Shown: positions 47,013 to 56,320, counted from the first letter of the stretch. The stretch is 64,000 nucleotides of DNA from UBA4582 sp965657335 (GCA_965657335.1 CBFHOH010000016.1:45089-109088); one strand, 5' to 3'. Program-made: numbers and translations. The notes: a model not told the origin generated them from the letters alone.

Positions 47013-50000
47013 ACGACACTGCGCGCAGCGGTCTTATACGATATTTCGCACAAAACCCAGTTGCCGCAAACCTCATAATGTTTGTTCTGATGGCTGGCGG
47101 CTTGCTTTCAGTCTTGAACTTGACGGCACAGGTCTTCCCCACCATTGACGCAGGGCAGATTAGCATCTCCGTCGCTTATCCCGGCGCAACACCCTCCGAG
47201 GTAGAAGAATCGATCACGCGACGGGTCGAAGAGGCCGTGCTGGGGATCGAAGGGGTCGACCGCGTGACGTCGCGCGCCTCGGAGAACGTCGGCTCAATAA
47301 CGGTTTCCCTCAAAGATTTCGTCGATGCAACGGAAGTAAGAAACGACGTTGAATCAGCCATCGACCAGATCTCCGCCTTCCCTCCCGAAGAAGCGGAGCA
47401 GCCCAACATCGTCGCCGCACAGACCATGAGCGACGTGATCACCATTGTCGTTTCCTCGGAACTACCCGAACTCGAGCTGAGAAAGCGAACAGAGGCGTTA
47501 GAGGCATCACTACTCGCTTTGCCTTCGATTACCATGACGCAGTTGCTTGGTGCACGAGATTACGAGATTTCTATAGAAGTCAGTGAGAGCTCACTGCGTC
47601 AGTTCGACCTATCCATGAGCGATGTTGCCTCGGCGATACGACGCTCTTCCGTCAACCTGTCTTCTGGAGAGCTGAAAACCAGCGCAGGCGATCTGTTACT
47701 TCGCACCAACAAAAAGCGGCTTAGCGGCGTCGAGTTCGAAGATATTGTCATCAGAGCGAATGCCGATGGCAGCGTACTTCGTTTGAGCCAAATCGCCAAT
47801 ATTCAAGACGGTTTCGTCGACGTTGATCTTATCAACCAGTTCAACGGTCGCAACGCTTTGCTCGTGAAAGTGCTCAAGTCTGAAGCTGAGGATGCACTCG
47901 CGATCGGCACAGAGGTCAAACAGTTCATTGCCGACTACGACGGCGGCAGCGACGTAGACATCGCCATTTGGGACGACCAAGTCAGTGTGCTCGAGGAGCG
48001 CGTGAGCTTATTAGTGCGAAACGCAGTTCTGGGCTTCGCTCTCGTCTTTCTTTTTCTCGTCATCATGCTCGATTTGCGTTTAGCCCTGTGGGTTGCGATG
48101 GGTGTACCGATCTCGTTCCTCGGCGCTTTTCTATTTTTTGACCCGTTTGGCGTCAATATCAACATGATGTCGCTGTTTGCTTTATTGATCGTGCTCGGCA
48201 TTGTGGTTGACGATGCCGTCGTTGTGGGCGAGAACATTATATCTGAGCAAGAAAAGCATGAGTCAGCCATCGACGGCGCGATCGCTGGCGTTAAAGGCGT
48301 CATGGGCCCTGTTACCGTCGGTGTATTAACGACCATGGCCGCGTTCGCGCCATTGCTCTTCGTCACAGGAACATTTGGTCAAATCATGGGCGTCGTCCCG
48401 ATTGTCGTGATTGCGGTTCTGGCGATCTCGCTATTGGAAGTGTTCTTTATCCTACCTGCCCACCTTTCACATGGTGGATCGTGGAGCCGCTGGCCTTTGG
48501 ACAGCATGCAGGCCTTTGTCGGCGCCTCTGTCGCAAACTTTCGCGACAACAGACTCACACCCGCGATTCGACTCGCCGTGCGCTACCGCTACATGACGAT
48601 CGCTGGCGGCTTACTGCTGCTGGTACTCGCTGGCGGCTTGATGGCAACCGGCGCTGTACGCTTCATTTTCTTTCCCTCGCTCGAGTCTAATGTGATCAGA
48701 GCGACCGTCGAATTTCCTGTTGGCACGCCGTTCAGCAGCACACGCGACGCGACCGAGCGGATGGTCGCGGCAGCGGAGACAGTGAATAACAACGTCGGCG
48801 GCACGAGTTTCCAGTCCGTGAGCGTCACCATTGGCGGTAGATCTCGAACTGGCGGCGGGCCCGGCAGCAGCGGTTCCATGACAGTAGCAAGCCATCTCTC
48901 CTCGATCCAGATACAGCTGAACAGTGAGCCCCTGCGGTCATTGTCGGCTAGTGAATTAGAAAAGATGTGGCGGGATGAAGTTGGTGAAGTGCCAGGCGTC
49001 GAGCGCTTGTCCTTCGTCTCGAGCTTTTTCTCCGGTGGCGCTAATGTCGAATTCGAGCTTTCACACGCTGATGAAGCCACGTTACTAGGCGCTGTCGAGT
49101 GGTTGAAGGGAGCTTACAGCGAGACACCCGCAATGTATCAGGTGCAGGACTCAGACAGCGCCGGCAAACGCCAGTACGATATTGAGTTGACCCCGGCCGG
49201 CATTGCTGCGGGCCTGTCGCCCGAAGATGTCGCACGTCAGATCCGATCACGCGTCTTTGGTCAAGAAGTTCAGCGCATTCAGCGCGGCCGAAACGAATTG
49301 AAGGTAATGGTACGGTACCCGGAGTCTGAACGTAACAGTACGTCCGACTTCTTTAATGCGCGTATTCGCCTCTCGGACGGGTCAGAAATGCCCTTATCTA
49401 CCGTTGCTCGCGTCGTCGAAACGAGAAGTCTTGCCGCTATCAACAGAATTGATGGCAGAAGGATTGTCAGCGTCTCCGGCAAGGTTGATACGCTGATCAC
49501 AACACCCGGCGAGGTAACGTCAGCCCTTAAGCGTAAGGTATTACCTGAGCTTAAAGCAGCGTTTCCCGGACTTGCTGTCACAGAAGCCGGGTTTGGACGA
49601 GAGCAATCTGAAGATCTTGCTTCTCTCGGTCGCATGACGTTAATCGCGATAATGATCATCTTCGCTCTGATCGCTTCGCAGCTTAGAAGCTACGGACAAC
49701 CGCTTATCATTCTCGCTGGCATTCCCTTCGGCGCTGCTGGCGCCGTTGTTGGCCACTATCTGCTTGGCTTCGACCTGTCGTTTATTTCGATCTTTGGCAT
49801 GGTTGCGCTCAGCGGTGTTGTTGTAAACGACTCCCTTGTACTTATTGATCGTTACAATAAAGTCCGAGATACCGGTGTTGCGCCCGGTGAAGCTATCGTG
49901 CAGGCAGCCAACCGGCGTTTCCGCGCAATCTTTCTTACAACAGCCACAACAGCATTAGGGCTCACTCCCATGCTGTTCGAGACGAGCACCCAAGCGCAAT

Positions 50001-50143
50001 TTCTCGTACCGATGGCAGTCAGTCTAGCCACAGGCATTGTTTTCGCGAGTTTCATTATCTTGTTCGTTATCCCAGCGCTCGTCATGGTGCGTGAAGATTT
50101 AAGACGAACTGAGCAGCCATCGGCCATACCGGCGCACGGCTGA
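47009..50143 (+). CDS. RND-superfamily efflux pump, inner-membrane transporter (HAE1/AcrB-like)
   Basis: The ATG at 47009 overlaps the adaptor stop (ATGA), giving 1044 residues, normal for the family. It shows twelve transmembrane segments with two large periplasmic loops. Proton-relay residues can be seen in LGIVVDDAVVVGENI of TM4, with the second copy of the repeat reading SGVVVNDSLVLIDRY. The N-terminal FAQNPVAANLIMFVLM is typical of the pumps related to MdtB-like or aryl-polyene export. The substrate is unknown. It is followed by a GC-rich hairpin. Confidence 0.94.
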   Translation: MNDTARSGLIRYFAQNPVAANLIMFVLMAGGLLSVLNLTAQVFPTIDAGQISISVAYPGATPSEVEESITRRVEEAVLGIEGVDRVTSRASENVGSITVSLKDFVDATEVRNDVESAIDQISAFPPEEAEQPNIVAAQTMSDVITIVVSSELPELELRKRTEALEASLLALPSITMTQLLGARDYEISIEVSESSLRQFDLSMSDVASAIRRSSVNLSSGELKTSAGDLLLRTNKKRLSGVEFEDIVIRANADGSVLRLSQIANIQDGFVDVDLINQFNGRNALLVKVLKSEAEDALAIGTEVKQFIADYDGGSDVDIAIWDDQVSVLEERVSLLVRNAVLGFALVFLFLVIMLDLRLALWVAMGVPISFLGAFLFFDPFGVNINMMSLFALLIVLGIVVDDAVVVGENIISEQEKHESAIDGAIAGVKGVMGPVTVGVLTTMAAFAPLLFVTGTFGQIMGVVPIVVIAVLAISLLEVFFILPAHLSHGGSWSRWPLDSMQAFVGASVANFRDNRLTPAIRLAVRYRYMTIAGGLLLLVLAGGLMATGAVRFIFFPSLESNVIRATVEFPVGTPFSSTRDATERMVAAAETVNNNVGGTSFQSVSVTIGGRSRTGGGPGSSGSMTVASHLSSIQIQLNSEPLRSLSASELEKMWRDEVGEVPGVERLSFVSSFFSGGANVEFELSHADEATLLGAVEWLKGAYSETPAMYQVQDSDSAGKRQYDIELTPAGIAAGLSPEDVARQIRSRVFGQEVQRIQRGRNELKVMVRYPESERNSTSDFFNARIRLSDGSEMPLSTVARVVETRSLAAINRIDGRRIVSVSGKVDTLITTPGEVTSALKRKVLPELKAAFPGLAVTEAGFGREQSEDLASLGRMTLIAIMIIFALIASQLRSYGQPLIILAGIPFGAAGAVVGHYLLGFDLSFISIFGMVALSGVVVNDSLVLIDRYNKVRDTGVAPGEAIVQAANRRFRAIFLTTATTALGLTPMLFETSTQAQFLVPMAVSLATGIVFASFIILFVIPALVMVREDLRRTEQPSAIPAHG

Positions 50144-50151
50144 CCACTGTC

Positions 50152-50170
50152 GGTCCGGCCCCGCCGGACC
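50152..50170 (+). terminator. GC-rich hairpin after RND operon
   Basis: GGTCCGGC-CCC-GCCGGACC is a perfect 8 bp stem with a three-base loop, nine bases after the pump stop. The following bases (TTCCTCACCTT) are only moderately T-rich, so termination is likely but not certain. Confidence 0.6.
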
Positions 50171-50660
50171 TTCCTCACCTTGTATCATTAACAAGCACCC
50201 TTTCATCTGCACCTAATAGCACACGCTTTCGGCGCAACCCTGTTAAGTTGCGAGCCTTGTTAACGACCGTGTGCAATCCCTCATGCGCCTGACACATTCG
50301 CTTGCATTGGGCGCAAGCAGCACCGCTGACATCCTTAACCGATATCTGGCCTACCATGGGTACGCGCCAGAGCGCGTCAAGCTGGGCCTGACACAATATC
50401 TCAAGCTTACTAACAGTATTGATCTCAGATCGACAACGAACAAAAGGAAAAGCTCTTTAAGGGCAATGCTTGCCACAGATCACGCGCGTTTTGGCTCAGA
50501 TCAACGCAGTGTGCGATAGCGGCTTACGAGCACTGCACGGTGTCGCATACGGCTTCGGACAAAGGGAGGTGGTGGTGACGCGATAACAACCATCCGAACA
50601 GCGTTGCTTACTAACCCTGCCAAGTCACTCAGATGATTTTACGTAGTTGATTAATCAGAC
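50171..50660. other. 490-base gap without a supported gene
   Basis: Frames of 73-82 codons exist on both strands, but none has a family match I recognise, a ribosome site or plausible composition. I see no repeat or RNA gene here. It separates the RND operon from the convergent folE terminator. Confidence 0.5.
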
Positions 50661-50692
50661 AAAAAAAAGGCACGAGCATTGCGCAAGTGCCT
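50661..50692 (-). terminator. Rho-independent terminator after folE
   Basis: Read on the minus strand, AGGCAC and GTGCCT pair around a 13-base loop that itself contains TTGCGCAA, and eight T residues follow. It lies 35 bases downstream of the folE stop codon. Confidence 0.85.
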
Positions 50693-50726
50693 GGAACAAA
50701 GACGGTGCAGAGCACCCTCGCTACAT

Positions 50727-51416
50727 TTACTTCAAAAATTCAGCTCGCATACTCTTATCTTCTTTAAACTGTCCGCCGAGTGCCGTTGTCTGTGTTGATG
50801 AACTCGTGTCCATTACACCGCGCGATTTCACGCAGTAGTGCGTAGCATCAATTGTCACTGCGACGTCTTCTGTCTCGAGCAGCGTCTGCAATGCAACCAG
50901 TATTTGCTGTGTTAATCGCTCTTGTACCTGCGGACGCTGGGCGAAAAAGCGCACGATCCGATTAATCTTAGACAAACCGATGATCTTGTTTGTCGGTATA
51001 TAAGCCACTCTTGACGCGCCGTCTATCGTCACGAAATGATGCTCACAGGTGCTAATGACACTAATGTTGTCGACCTTTACCATCTCCTCGACGCCCATCT
51101 TGTTGTCGATCACGGTGATTTTCGGGAAGTTGCTGTAGTCCAAACCTCCGAACAACTCGTCGACGTACATCTTTGCAATTCGATGTGGTGTTTCGGTGAG
51201 ACTGTCGTCCTGTAAATCTAAACCTAGTGTCGTCACAATGTCCTTCATCGATTCCTTGATCTGGCTATACTTTTCATCCCGCGTTAGCCCGTTCTCGATC
51301 ATTGGCGTTTCCAAACCTTGTTCGACTAGTGCCGCCTTGACCAGCTTTGCCTCTGAGGAACAATCGCCAGGCAGTAGATAAGCACTCCTTCCAAAACTTT
51401 CCGCAATAACACTCAT
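50727..51416 (-). CDS. folE: GTP cyclohydrolase I (type IA)
   Basis: It converts GTP to 7,8-dihydroneopterin triphosphate, the first step of folate (tetrahydropterin) synthesis. The 229-residue product shows the zinc site STCEHHF and the second Cys in HYCVKSRG, plus GLSKINRIVRFFAQRPQVQE and DDSLTETPHRIAKMY. It is very like the E. coli enzyme through the core. AAGGAAGG upstream supports the start at 51416. It stands alone and has its own terminator. Confidence 0.97.
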   Translation of the reverse strand: MSVIAESFGRSAYLLPGDCSSEAKLVKAALVEQGLETPMIENGLTRDEKYSQIKESMKDIVTTLGLDLQDDSLTETPHRIAKMYVDELFGGLDYSNFPKITVIDNKMGVEEMVKVDNISVISTCEHHFVTIDGASRVAYIPTNKIIGLSKINRIVRFFAQRPQVQERLTQQILVALQTLLETEDVAVTIDATHYCVKSRGVMDTSSSTQTTALGGQFKEDKSMRAEFLK

Positions 51417-51803
51417 AATCCTTCCTTATTTCTCTTTGTATTTTATGAACTGGTATATCTGTTACGCCACTAATCAGGAAAAAGATCATAATAATTATTG
51501 ATAATTCAATCGGTACCCAAACGGCAGGGGCGCGGTTTTACGATAGGGAATAGATCTGCGCAGAGAAGCGTTTGCTGAAGAGGTGCGGTTATTTACAGGT
51601 CGTTAGATGACGCGACAACGAACGCTATCTCACGCAAAGAGACGGGGAATTTAGGCTTACAACACACGGCAAAACGTTGTTACACCGAAGAACATACACC
51701 GCGCACATTTACTCAAGGGACGAATATTACCGACCCACCACCCAACGGAGCGCCGCTACGCAGCAAACACTCACCGCCCCTGTCGAGAACAGCCAAACGA
51801 GAA
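51417..51803. other. 390-base gap without a supported gene
   Basis: Between two minus-strand genes (folE start and dipeptidase stop). No frame here has a family match or a ribosome site, and I see no riboswitch-like structure. The folE promoter should lie close to 51420-51550, where AT-rich sequence is found. Confidence 0.5.
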
Positions 51804-53009
51804 CTATCTGGCATTGCGACTGTGACTTGTCGTTAGCGCTCGCAGAAAGTTTCTTCCCCAAATCTTTCCAACATCCTCTTCAGAGTAACCTCGCTGCAAT
51901 AAGCCAACGGTCACATTAAGGGCGTCGCTTGACTCGTCAAAGGCCTTCATGCCGCCTCCATGATTAAAGTCAGTACCGATGCCAACATGATCAACGCCCA
52001 CTCGATTAACAAGGTAATCGATATGATTGATGAGACTTGCCATTTTACCTGACCCTAACAATCGGCTGATCTTATCGGTGAAAGCCAATTGCTCATCTGG
52101 ATCTTTGATCTCCCAGTAAAGCTCAAAGGGGTAAAGATAAGTTTCTGGCAGTTTTGCATCCGCTCTCGCTGCCCGAATCGCTTCTATCAAGTTACCGTCT
52201 GCCGTGTCATAAAGGTAGCCTCGAAAAGGCGTCACATGCACCACGCCACCACTTTCACCAATTAGATCGATTTCTTCATCAGACAAGTTTCGACTAACAT
52301 CACAGAGCGCTCTGACATTCGAGTGGCTGGCAATAACAGGAGCGCTACTAATGTCTAGCGCTTGTAATGTTGCGTTTTTCGACAACTGGCTAACATCTAA
52401 CAGGCCACCTAAGCTGTTGACCCGCCTGACGGCCTCTCGACCCAGCACAGACAATCCACCATGCTCTTCTGTAGCCTCGTGCTTTCCAGTCGCTGCGAGA
52501 AAGTTTGGCCTGGATGAATCTGCACAATCATTATGACCAATATGGGTCAGTGCAAAGACACGACAACCGGCCTCATAAAACTCGTTGAGACCATCAAGAT
52601 CTTTGCCAATGATCTGCGTATTCTGGAATCCTAAGATAAGTGAACGCTTCCCTTTGAGCTTTGCCGCCTCAACCTCTTCCGCAGATCGCGAAAGCACGAG
52701 ATTGTTGGCAGCATCTGCAACCAGCTCTTGCACGGCGATAAGCTTACGATCAGCTCGGCGTCTTGCTTTTTGATATCCGGAAATATCCCGCGGTAACGGA
52801 CCCGAAGCAACGGCCATCACCACGACATCCACATCACCCGCTGCCATTTTATCCGGCGCCACCTTCGAACGACCGTCGGTACCGACGTAGGGCGATTCAC
52901 GTCCCGGCATCTCAATATCGGCATGCGCATCAATGACAATTGATTTAGCATGAATTCGTTTTGCTCTGGCGCTTTCTTGAGCAGTAGGAAGTGTCTCGGC
53001 TGTCGGCAT
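51804..53009 (-). CDS. Membrane dipeptidase-like (M19) metallopeptidase
   Basis: This 401-residue TIM-barrel amidohydrolase has the family HxD motif in IDAHADIE, His in FALTHIGHND, His in VIASHSNVRAL and GVDHVGIGTDFNHGGG near the C-terminus. In renal dipeptidase a Glu bridges the two zinc ions; here the segment reads LGFQNTQIIG, as in a bacterial subgroup, so that ligand is changed. There is no signal peptide, which suggests a cytoplasmic dipeptidase or a related hydrolase. AGAG precedes the ATG. Confidence 0.9.
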   Translation of the reverse strand: MPTAETLPTAQESARAKRIHAKSIVIDAHADIEMPGRESPYVGTDGRSKVAPDKMAAGDVDVVVMAVASGPLPRDISGYQKARRRADRKLIAVQELVADAANNLVLSRSAEEVEAAKLKGKRSLILGFQNTQIIGKDLDGLNEFYEAGCRVFALTHIGHNDCADSSRPNFLAATGKHEATEEHGGLSVLGREAVRRVNSLGGLLDVSQLSKNATLQALDISSAPVIASHSNVRALCDVSRNLSDEEIDLIGESGGVVHVTPFRGYLYDTADGNLIEAIRAARADAKLPETYLYPFELYWEIKDPDEQLAFTDKISRLLGSGKMASLINHIDYLVNRVGVDHVGIGTDFNHGGGMKAFDESSDALNVTVGLLQRGYSEEDVGKIWGRNFLRALTTSHSRNAR

Positions 53010-53116
53010 AATAATCTCTCGTTTGTAGCTAGATACTAGCTCTTATCTGTTGAGCAACAATCACACCGCCAAACAGGCTGGCAGCCTTACTGAAACACAC
53101 TATTAAACAGCAAGGC

Positions 53117-53308
53117 TTATTCGTGATCCGTTCGCACTTGCAGCATCACAGCACCGTCTATGTCTTCTATCAGCGAAAATTCGATGGGGCGACAACAGAC
53201 CTGACAGTCCTCCACATACTCTGTGCCCGCTTCACTAGGATCGATCAAAACACTTATCGATTCGCCACAATATGGGCATTGAATATCTTGCTCTGCAAGC
53301 TCAGCCAT
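53117..53308 (-). CDS. CPXCG motif-containing cysteine-rich protein
   Basis: A 63-residue protein with a CPYCGE knuckle followed by CQVCCRP, a small zinc-ribbon pattern of the CPXCG family. Its function is not established. It starts four bases after the stop of the MAPEG gene, with GGGA in that junction as ribosome site, so the two form an operon. Confidence 0.88.
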   Translation of the reverse strand: MAELAEQDIQCPYCGESISVLIDPSEAGTEYVEDCQVCCRPIEFSLIEDIDGAVMLQVRTDHE

Positions 53309-53312
53309 TAAA

Positions 53313-53750
53313 CTATCCCATCAGACTGATGGCGCCATTGACTGCCATCGCAGCAACGACGATCGAACTTAAAAGAAACAGGCCGAACCTTGGTAACACT
53401 GGATTAACAGTTGATTGGACAATGCTATGTATTACTCGAAGAACAACATAGCCCCACGCGAGATATAGATTCAATCCCTCACCTAAGCCCGCGATCGCCA
53501 GCACAATCGCACAGGCATAAAATATCGTGGGCTGTTCCAGCAGATGATTATAATTATCCGCTTTCCACTGAATTTCTTTCGGCAATTGTGCGGCAAGCTG
53601 ATCAGACCGCTGACCGGCTTCCGGTCCCAGATTAGCAGCGGCGATGGCTGGTAAACGGGTCACGAGCATCCAGATCATTTGTACTAGCGTCCAGATGACA
53701 AGGCACAATATTGGTAACAGTATCGGTGAAGATGAAAGCAACAGCGTCAT
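53313..53750 (-). CDS. MAPEG-family membrane protein
   Basis: A 145-residue protein with four hydrophobic segments. The stretch NYNHLLEQPTIFYACAIVL is a conserved core of the MAPEG family, which covers microsomal glutathione transferase and eicosanoid enzymes. Bacterial members are poorly characterised but may conjugate glutathione or scavenge lipid peroxides. AAGGGGA upstream supports the start. It is co-transcribed with the CPXCG gene. Confidence 0.9.
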   Translation of the reverse strand: MTLLLSSSPILLPILCLVIWTLVQMIWMLVTRLPAIAAANLGPEAGQRSDQLAAQLPKEIQWKADNYNHLLEQPTIFYACAIVLAIAGLGEGLNLYLAWGYVVLRVIHSIVQSTVNPVLPRFGLFLLSSIVVAAMAVNGAISLMG

Positions 53751-54070
53751 GGTATTCCCCTTTGTTTTTTTGCATGGCGTAAATTAGCTCTACTTACGCT
53801 CTGAGCATTCCGGATTTACCGCTAAAGTGCAAGAGACGCGCGTGGAACTTTAATAGGAGAACTGGTAGATGCATTTTTCGCATTGTGTCGCAACTTAGCG
53901 ACCGTTAGACCAACTATTGGCGTCAGCTAGGAAGGCGAATTCTTCGCGCTTGAGGCGCTAAACAAGTGGGGAGGACACCAAGCATAGGTTTCATTTAACA
54001 CTCGATCCAGCGAGGGACCGTGCGCTTAATGCGCAGAGCCTAATGCTTAGTGCTTAGTGCTTAGTGCTTT
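53751..54070. repeat. Intergenic region containing a TGCTTAG tandem repeat
   Basis: This 320-base gap has no supported gene. At 54044-54069 the 7-base unit TGCTTAG occurs three times in a row with a partial fourth copy (TGCTT). It lies just beyond the stop codon of the GNAT gene. The copy number could vary by slippage. No function is evident. Confidence 0.8.
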
Positions 54071-54559
54071 CTAAGAGGCTAGGGCTAGTGGCGCCGCCTG
54101 ATGCAAACGTTTTTCGAATTGGTAGGGGTAATCGTTTGGGCCAAGATCGGTCAGCTGTTCGAACCCCCATCTCTGAAAATAAGAAATAGAGACCCGCTCG
54201 GCTCTCATTACCACTGTGTTGAGCTGGTTGGCCGCTGCCCAGTCAAAGCCCATTTGCATGAGCTGCTTGCCAATGCCATGTCCCTGAATAATTGGTAGTA
54301 CGAACAAACCGTGCAGCAACCCCCGCGACGGCGCGTAGTCAAGATCGAGTGCCGATACCCCGAGAATTTCTGTTCCACGCACACATACGAACAAATCAAG
54401 GTGATCGAAGTCCACCTCATCGTACTGCATCAAAGGCACCGCTAAGCGCTTCAAGCGCTTGGGCAAGGCCCAATTCATGACGGACATCTCGATCAGCCTA
54501 TTAATGGCGCCGAGGTCTGAGGTTTTTGCTTGTCGATATATTGCTGATAATTTATACAT
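54071..54559 (-). CDS. GNAT-family N-acetyltransferase
   Basis: A 162-residue acetyl-CoA-dependent acyltransferase. The acetyl-CoA loop is seen in IIQGHGIGKQLMQMG (Q/RxxGxG/A), with HGLFVLPII before it and YFQRWGFEQL near the end. The N-terminal AKTSDLGAINRLIEMSV fits the family's first strand and helix. The substrate is unknown. The start has no strong ribosome site. Confidence 0.88.
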   Translation of the reverse strand: MYKLSAIYRQAKTSDLGAINRLIEMSVMNWALPKRLKRLAVPLMQYDEVDFDHLDLFVCVRGTEILGVSALDLDYAPSRGLLHGLFVLPIIQGHGIGKQLMQMGFDWAAANQLNTVVMRAERVSISYFQRWGFEQLTDLGPNDYPYQFEKRLHQAAPLALAS

Positions 54560-54828
54560 GACGCTTTTACGTCATCAACGACACTTCGGATTCAATTCAA
54601 GCTAGCGTTCTACAATTCACTGAAAAGCGGCAGGGACAAATAGCACTAGGCTGCATTACAACTCTCTATTGGCGTCTCCGGGCAATCCTGGATTGACCTA
54701 GTATCAAAGCCTTCAGAGATCAACGCAAAAAAATGACCACTGGCGTGGTTCGCCCGCATACTCATCGCACACAAAGACCAGCCCCCTCTGCATCCTCTCG
54801 CGTCAACCAAGACATTCGACTGCATGCG
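54560..54828. other. Intergenic region without visible gene
   Basis: About 270 bases upstream of the GNAT gene and downstream of the membrane protein. I see no frame with a family match, no hairpin with a T run and no repeat. Confidence 0.45.
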
Positions 54829-55776
54829 CTAATTAAAAATCTCACGCTGCGCTCTGCGCATAAAAATCAATCCAATGAGCGCATTAAACAGGATGAAAAA
54901 ATTGTGCTGCACCAAGCCGAATGCTGACATTTCAGCAGGATAATCTGGGAAAAGTATTACCCACATAGACACGGCAACCGCTCTGAATGGACCAGGTATC
55001 GATGCACCGAAAAAGATGACTGGCAAAATTCCCAGCATCTGGAGATACGAGTATTCAATACCAAAAAGAGATAATGCCTCTGCATAGACGAAAACAGCCG
55101 CAAGCAGCGCAGGCGATCGCAAGATAAGTATCAAAGCATATTGACCTAGCCTGGCTTCACGGAAGGCAAATAAAATGTCTCGGTCGCGCAGATGAACGTT
55201 GGGCAAAATTTTGCCTTTGAAATACAGAAATGCCACCGCAAACATCGATACGATTCCCATGCCAACCCACGGCAGCGCTTGAAATACCTGAGGGAGTGAG
55301 TCCCATTGCAGCGCATACCCGATGTTGGCCCAGGCACAGAGGTATACAAGCTCACACACCATGATAAAAAGCATACTGGAACCCAACTTCCACCCGGGGA
55401 CACCCTCGCGTCTGTTGAGATATAGTGCCATTGCACCCTTGCCAACCTGCTCATTGAGGATTGAAAGAATGTAAGTGCTCGCCCGGACAGGCAGGATGTC
55501 TCGATAAGCAACCGGCGCGTTAAACCAGTTGATGACTCGCCAGACAATCAATGAATCGATGAGAAAGAAAAATAGCGAGTAAGGAATCATCAGCGCGAGC
55601 CAAGCCCACCAATTTACACTTGCAAAAGCGCGGGAAAGAAAAGCAACCACCGTCATTTCTTGTGCAGCAGCAGGTCCCGCTATTCTTGTATACAGAAAAG
55701 CAAAACACGCGATGGTAATCACCCAAGGGATCGCCTTCCTAAAAAAGCTCGGTTCGTTGGCCGGTTTAACTGCCAT
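54829..55776 (-). CDS. Polytopic membrane protein, possibly LPG-synthase/flippase-like (UPF0104) family
   Basis: The start is uncertain. I favour the ATG at 55776, giving 315 residues; an ATG at 55836 or the frame start at 55899 would lengthen it. About eight hydrophobic segments are visible, with short loops containing NEQVGKGAMALYLNRREG, LRDRDILFAFREARLGQYA and ASIPGPFRAV. The pattern resembles the lysylphosphatidylglycerol synthase transmembrane family, in which related proteins move or modify lipids and glycolipids. I am not sure of the family. A short candidate gene ends four bases upstream. Confidence 0.65.
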   Translation of the reverse strand: MAVKPANEPSFFRKAIPWVITIACFAFLYTRIAGPAAAQEMTVVAFLSRAFASVNWWAWLALMIPYSLFFFLIDSLIVWRVINWFNAPVAYRDILPVRASTYILSILNEQVGKGAMALYLNRREGVPGWKLGSSMLFIMVCELVYLCAWANIGYALQWDSLPQVFQALPWVGMGIVSMFAVAFLYFKGKILPNVHLRDRDILFAFREARLGQYALILILRSPALLAAVFVYAEALSLFGIEYSYLQMLGILPVIFFGASIPGPFRAVAVSMWVILFPDYPAEMSAFGLVQHNFFILFNALIGLIFMRRAQREIFN

Positions 55777-55780
55777 CTCT

Positions 55781-56014
55781 TCAATTTTGGTCAAACCTTT
55801 GTCCTTTTGAATTTTCACGACGCTGAATGGTAGCATCTCTCGCCTCGCTGTCGACAGTGGTAATGATCGCTGTCGTTGTCCAGCCCGCAAACTTCTCAAA
55901 ATCTGCTGAACTTCTGCAAAGCGCAGGTAATCCAGAAATCGTGATTAATGCCAACAACGCGACTATGACGGCCAAAACGCCGATGCAGCCTAATTCAGGC
56001 TTGCAGCTTTGCAT
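55781..56014 (-). CDS. Candidate small membrane protein upstream of polytopic protein
   Basis: A 77-codon frame with one hydrophobic helix (GCIGVLAVIVALLALITISG, residues 10-29) and a soluble polar tail. Its stop lies four bases ahead of the favoured start of the next gene, which suggests coupling. The ribosome site is weak and the frame overlaps other frames, including the alternative longer start of that gene. No family is recognised. Confidence 0.3.
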   Translation of the reverse strand: MQSCKPELGCIGVLAVIVALLALITISGLPALCRSSADFEKFAGWTTTAIITTVDSEARDATIQRRENSKGQRFDQN

Positions 56015-56320
56015 GACTTAAAAATTGATTGGCTTTAAGCCGATGCTCCCGAGATTCAACGCTTATTCGATCCCCGTCTGAGTATTGAAGGAAACAATCA
56101 CTATTTTTGGTCGAACAACATCAAAAAAAAGTCGTTTTTTGAGCAACTTTGGTACCATTTTTGTTTCGAAAGTCTATAATTCGCCGCTACCACACTGAAC
56201 TCGACCTTTCTGCCGAATTGCCGGCCAAAGACGGTCATTCCCCTCGTTTAGGTGGCCAAAAACATTCACTGCGCTTTAAAGTGCACCTTGATGAAACCTG
56301 ACTTAATAGGAGAGTCCAAG
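56015..56320 (+). promoter_or_regulatory. Promoter region of TonB-dependent receptor with AT-rich palindrome
   Basis: TCAAAAAA-AAGTCG-TTTTTTGA at 56121-56142 is a perfect 8-base inverted repeat. A consensus -10 box TATAAT lies at 56175-56180; the -35 (TTGGTA near 56149) is 20 bases away and poor. If used, the mRNA leader would be about 135 bases. AGGAG at 56308-56312 is the ribosome site for the TTG start at 56321. Confidence 0.55.

Noticed and set aside
50271..50519. 82-codon frame after the RND operon
   Set aside because: No recognised domain, no ribosome site, and frames on both strands here look like chance.
54150..54165. A TTCGAAC motif resembling a tRNA T-arm
   Set aside because: It lies inside the GNAT coding frame and no acceptor or anticodon stems are found around it.
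55827..56021. Plus-strand frame of 64 codons overlapping the small minus-strand candidate
   Set aside because: It is opposite a better-placed frame and has no ribosome site; hydrophobicity comes from the complementary helix region.
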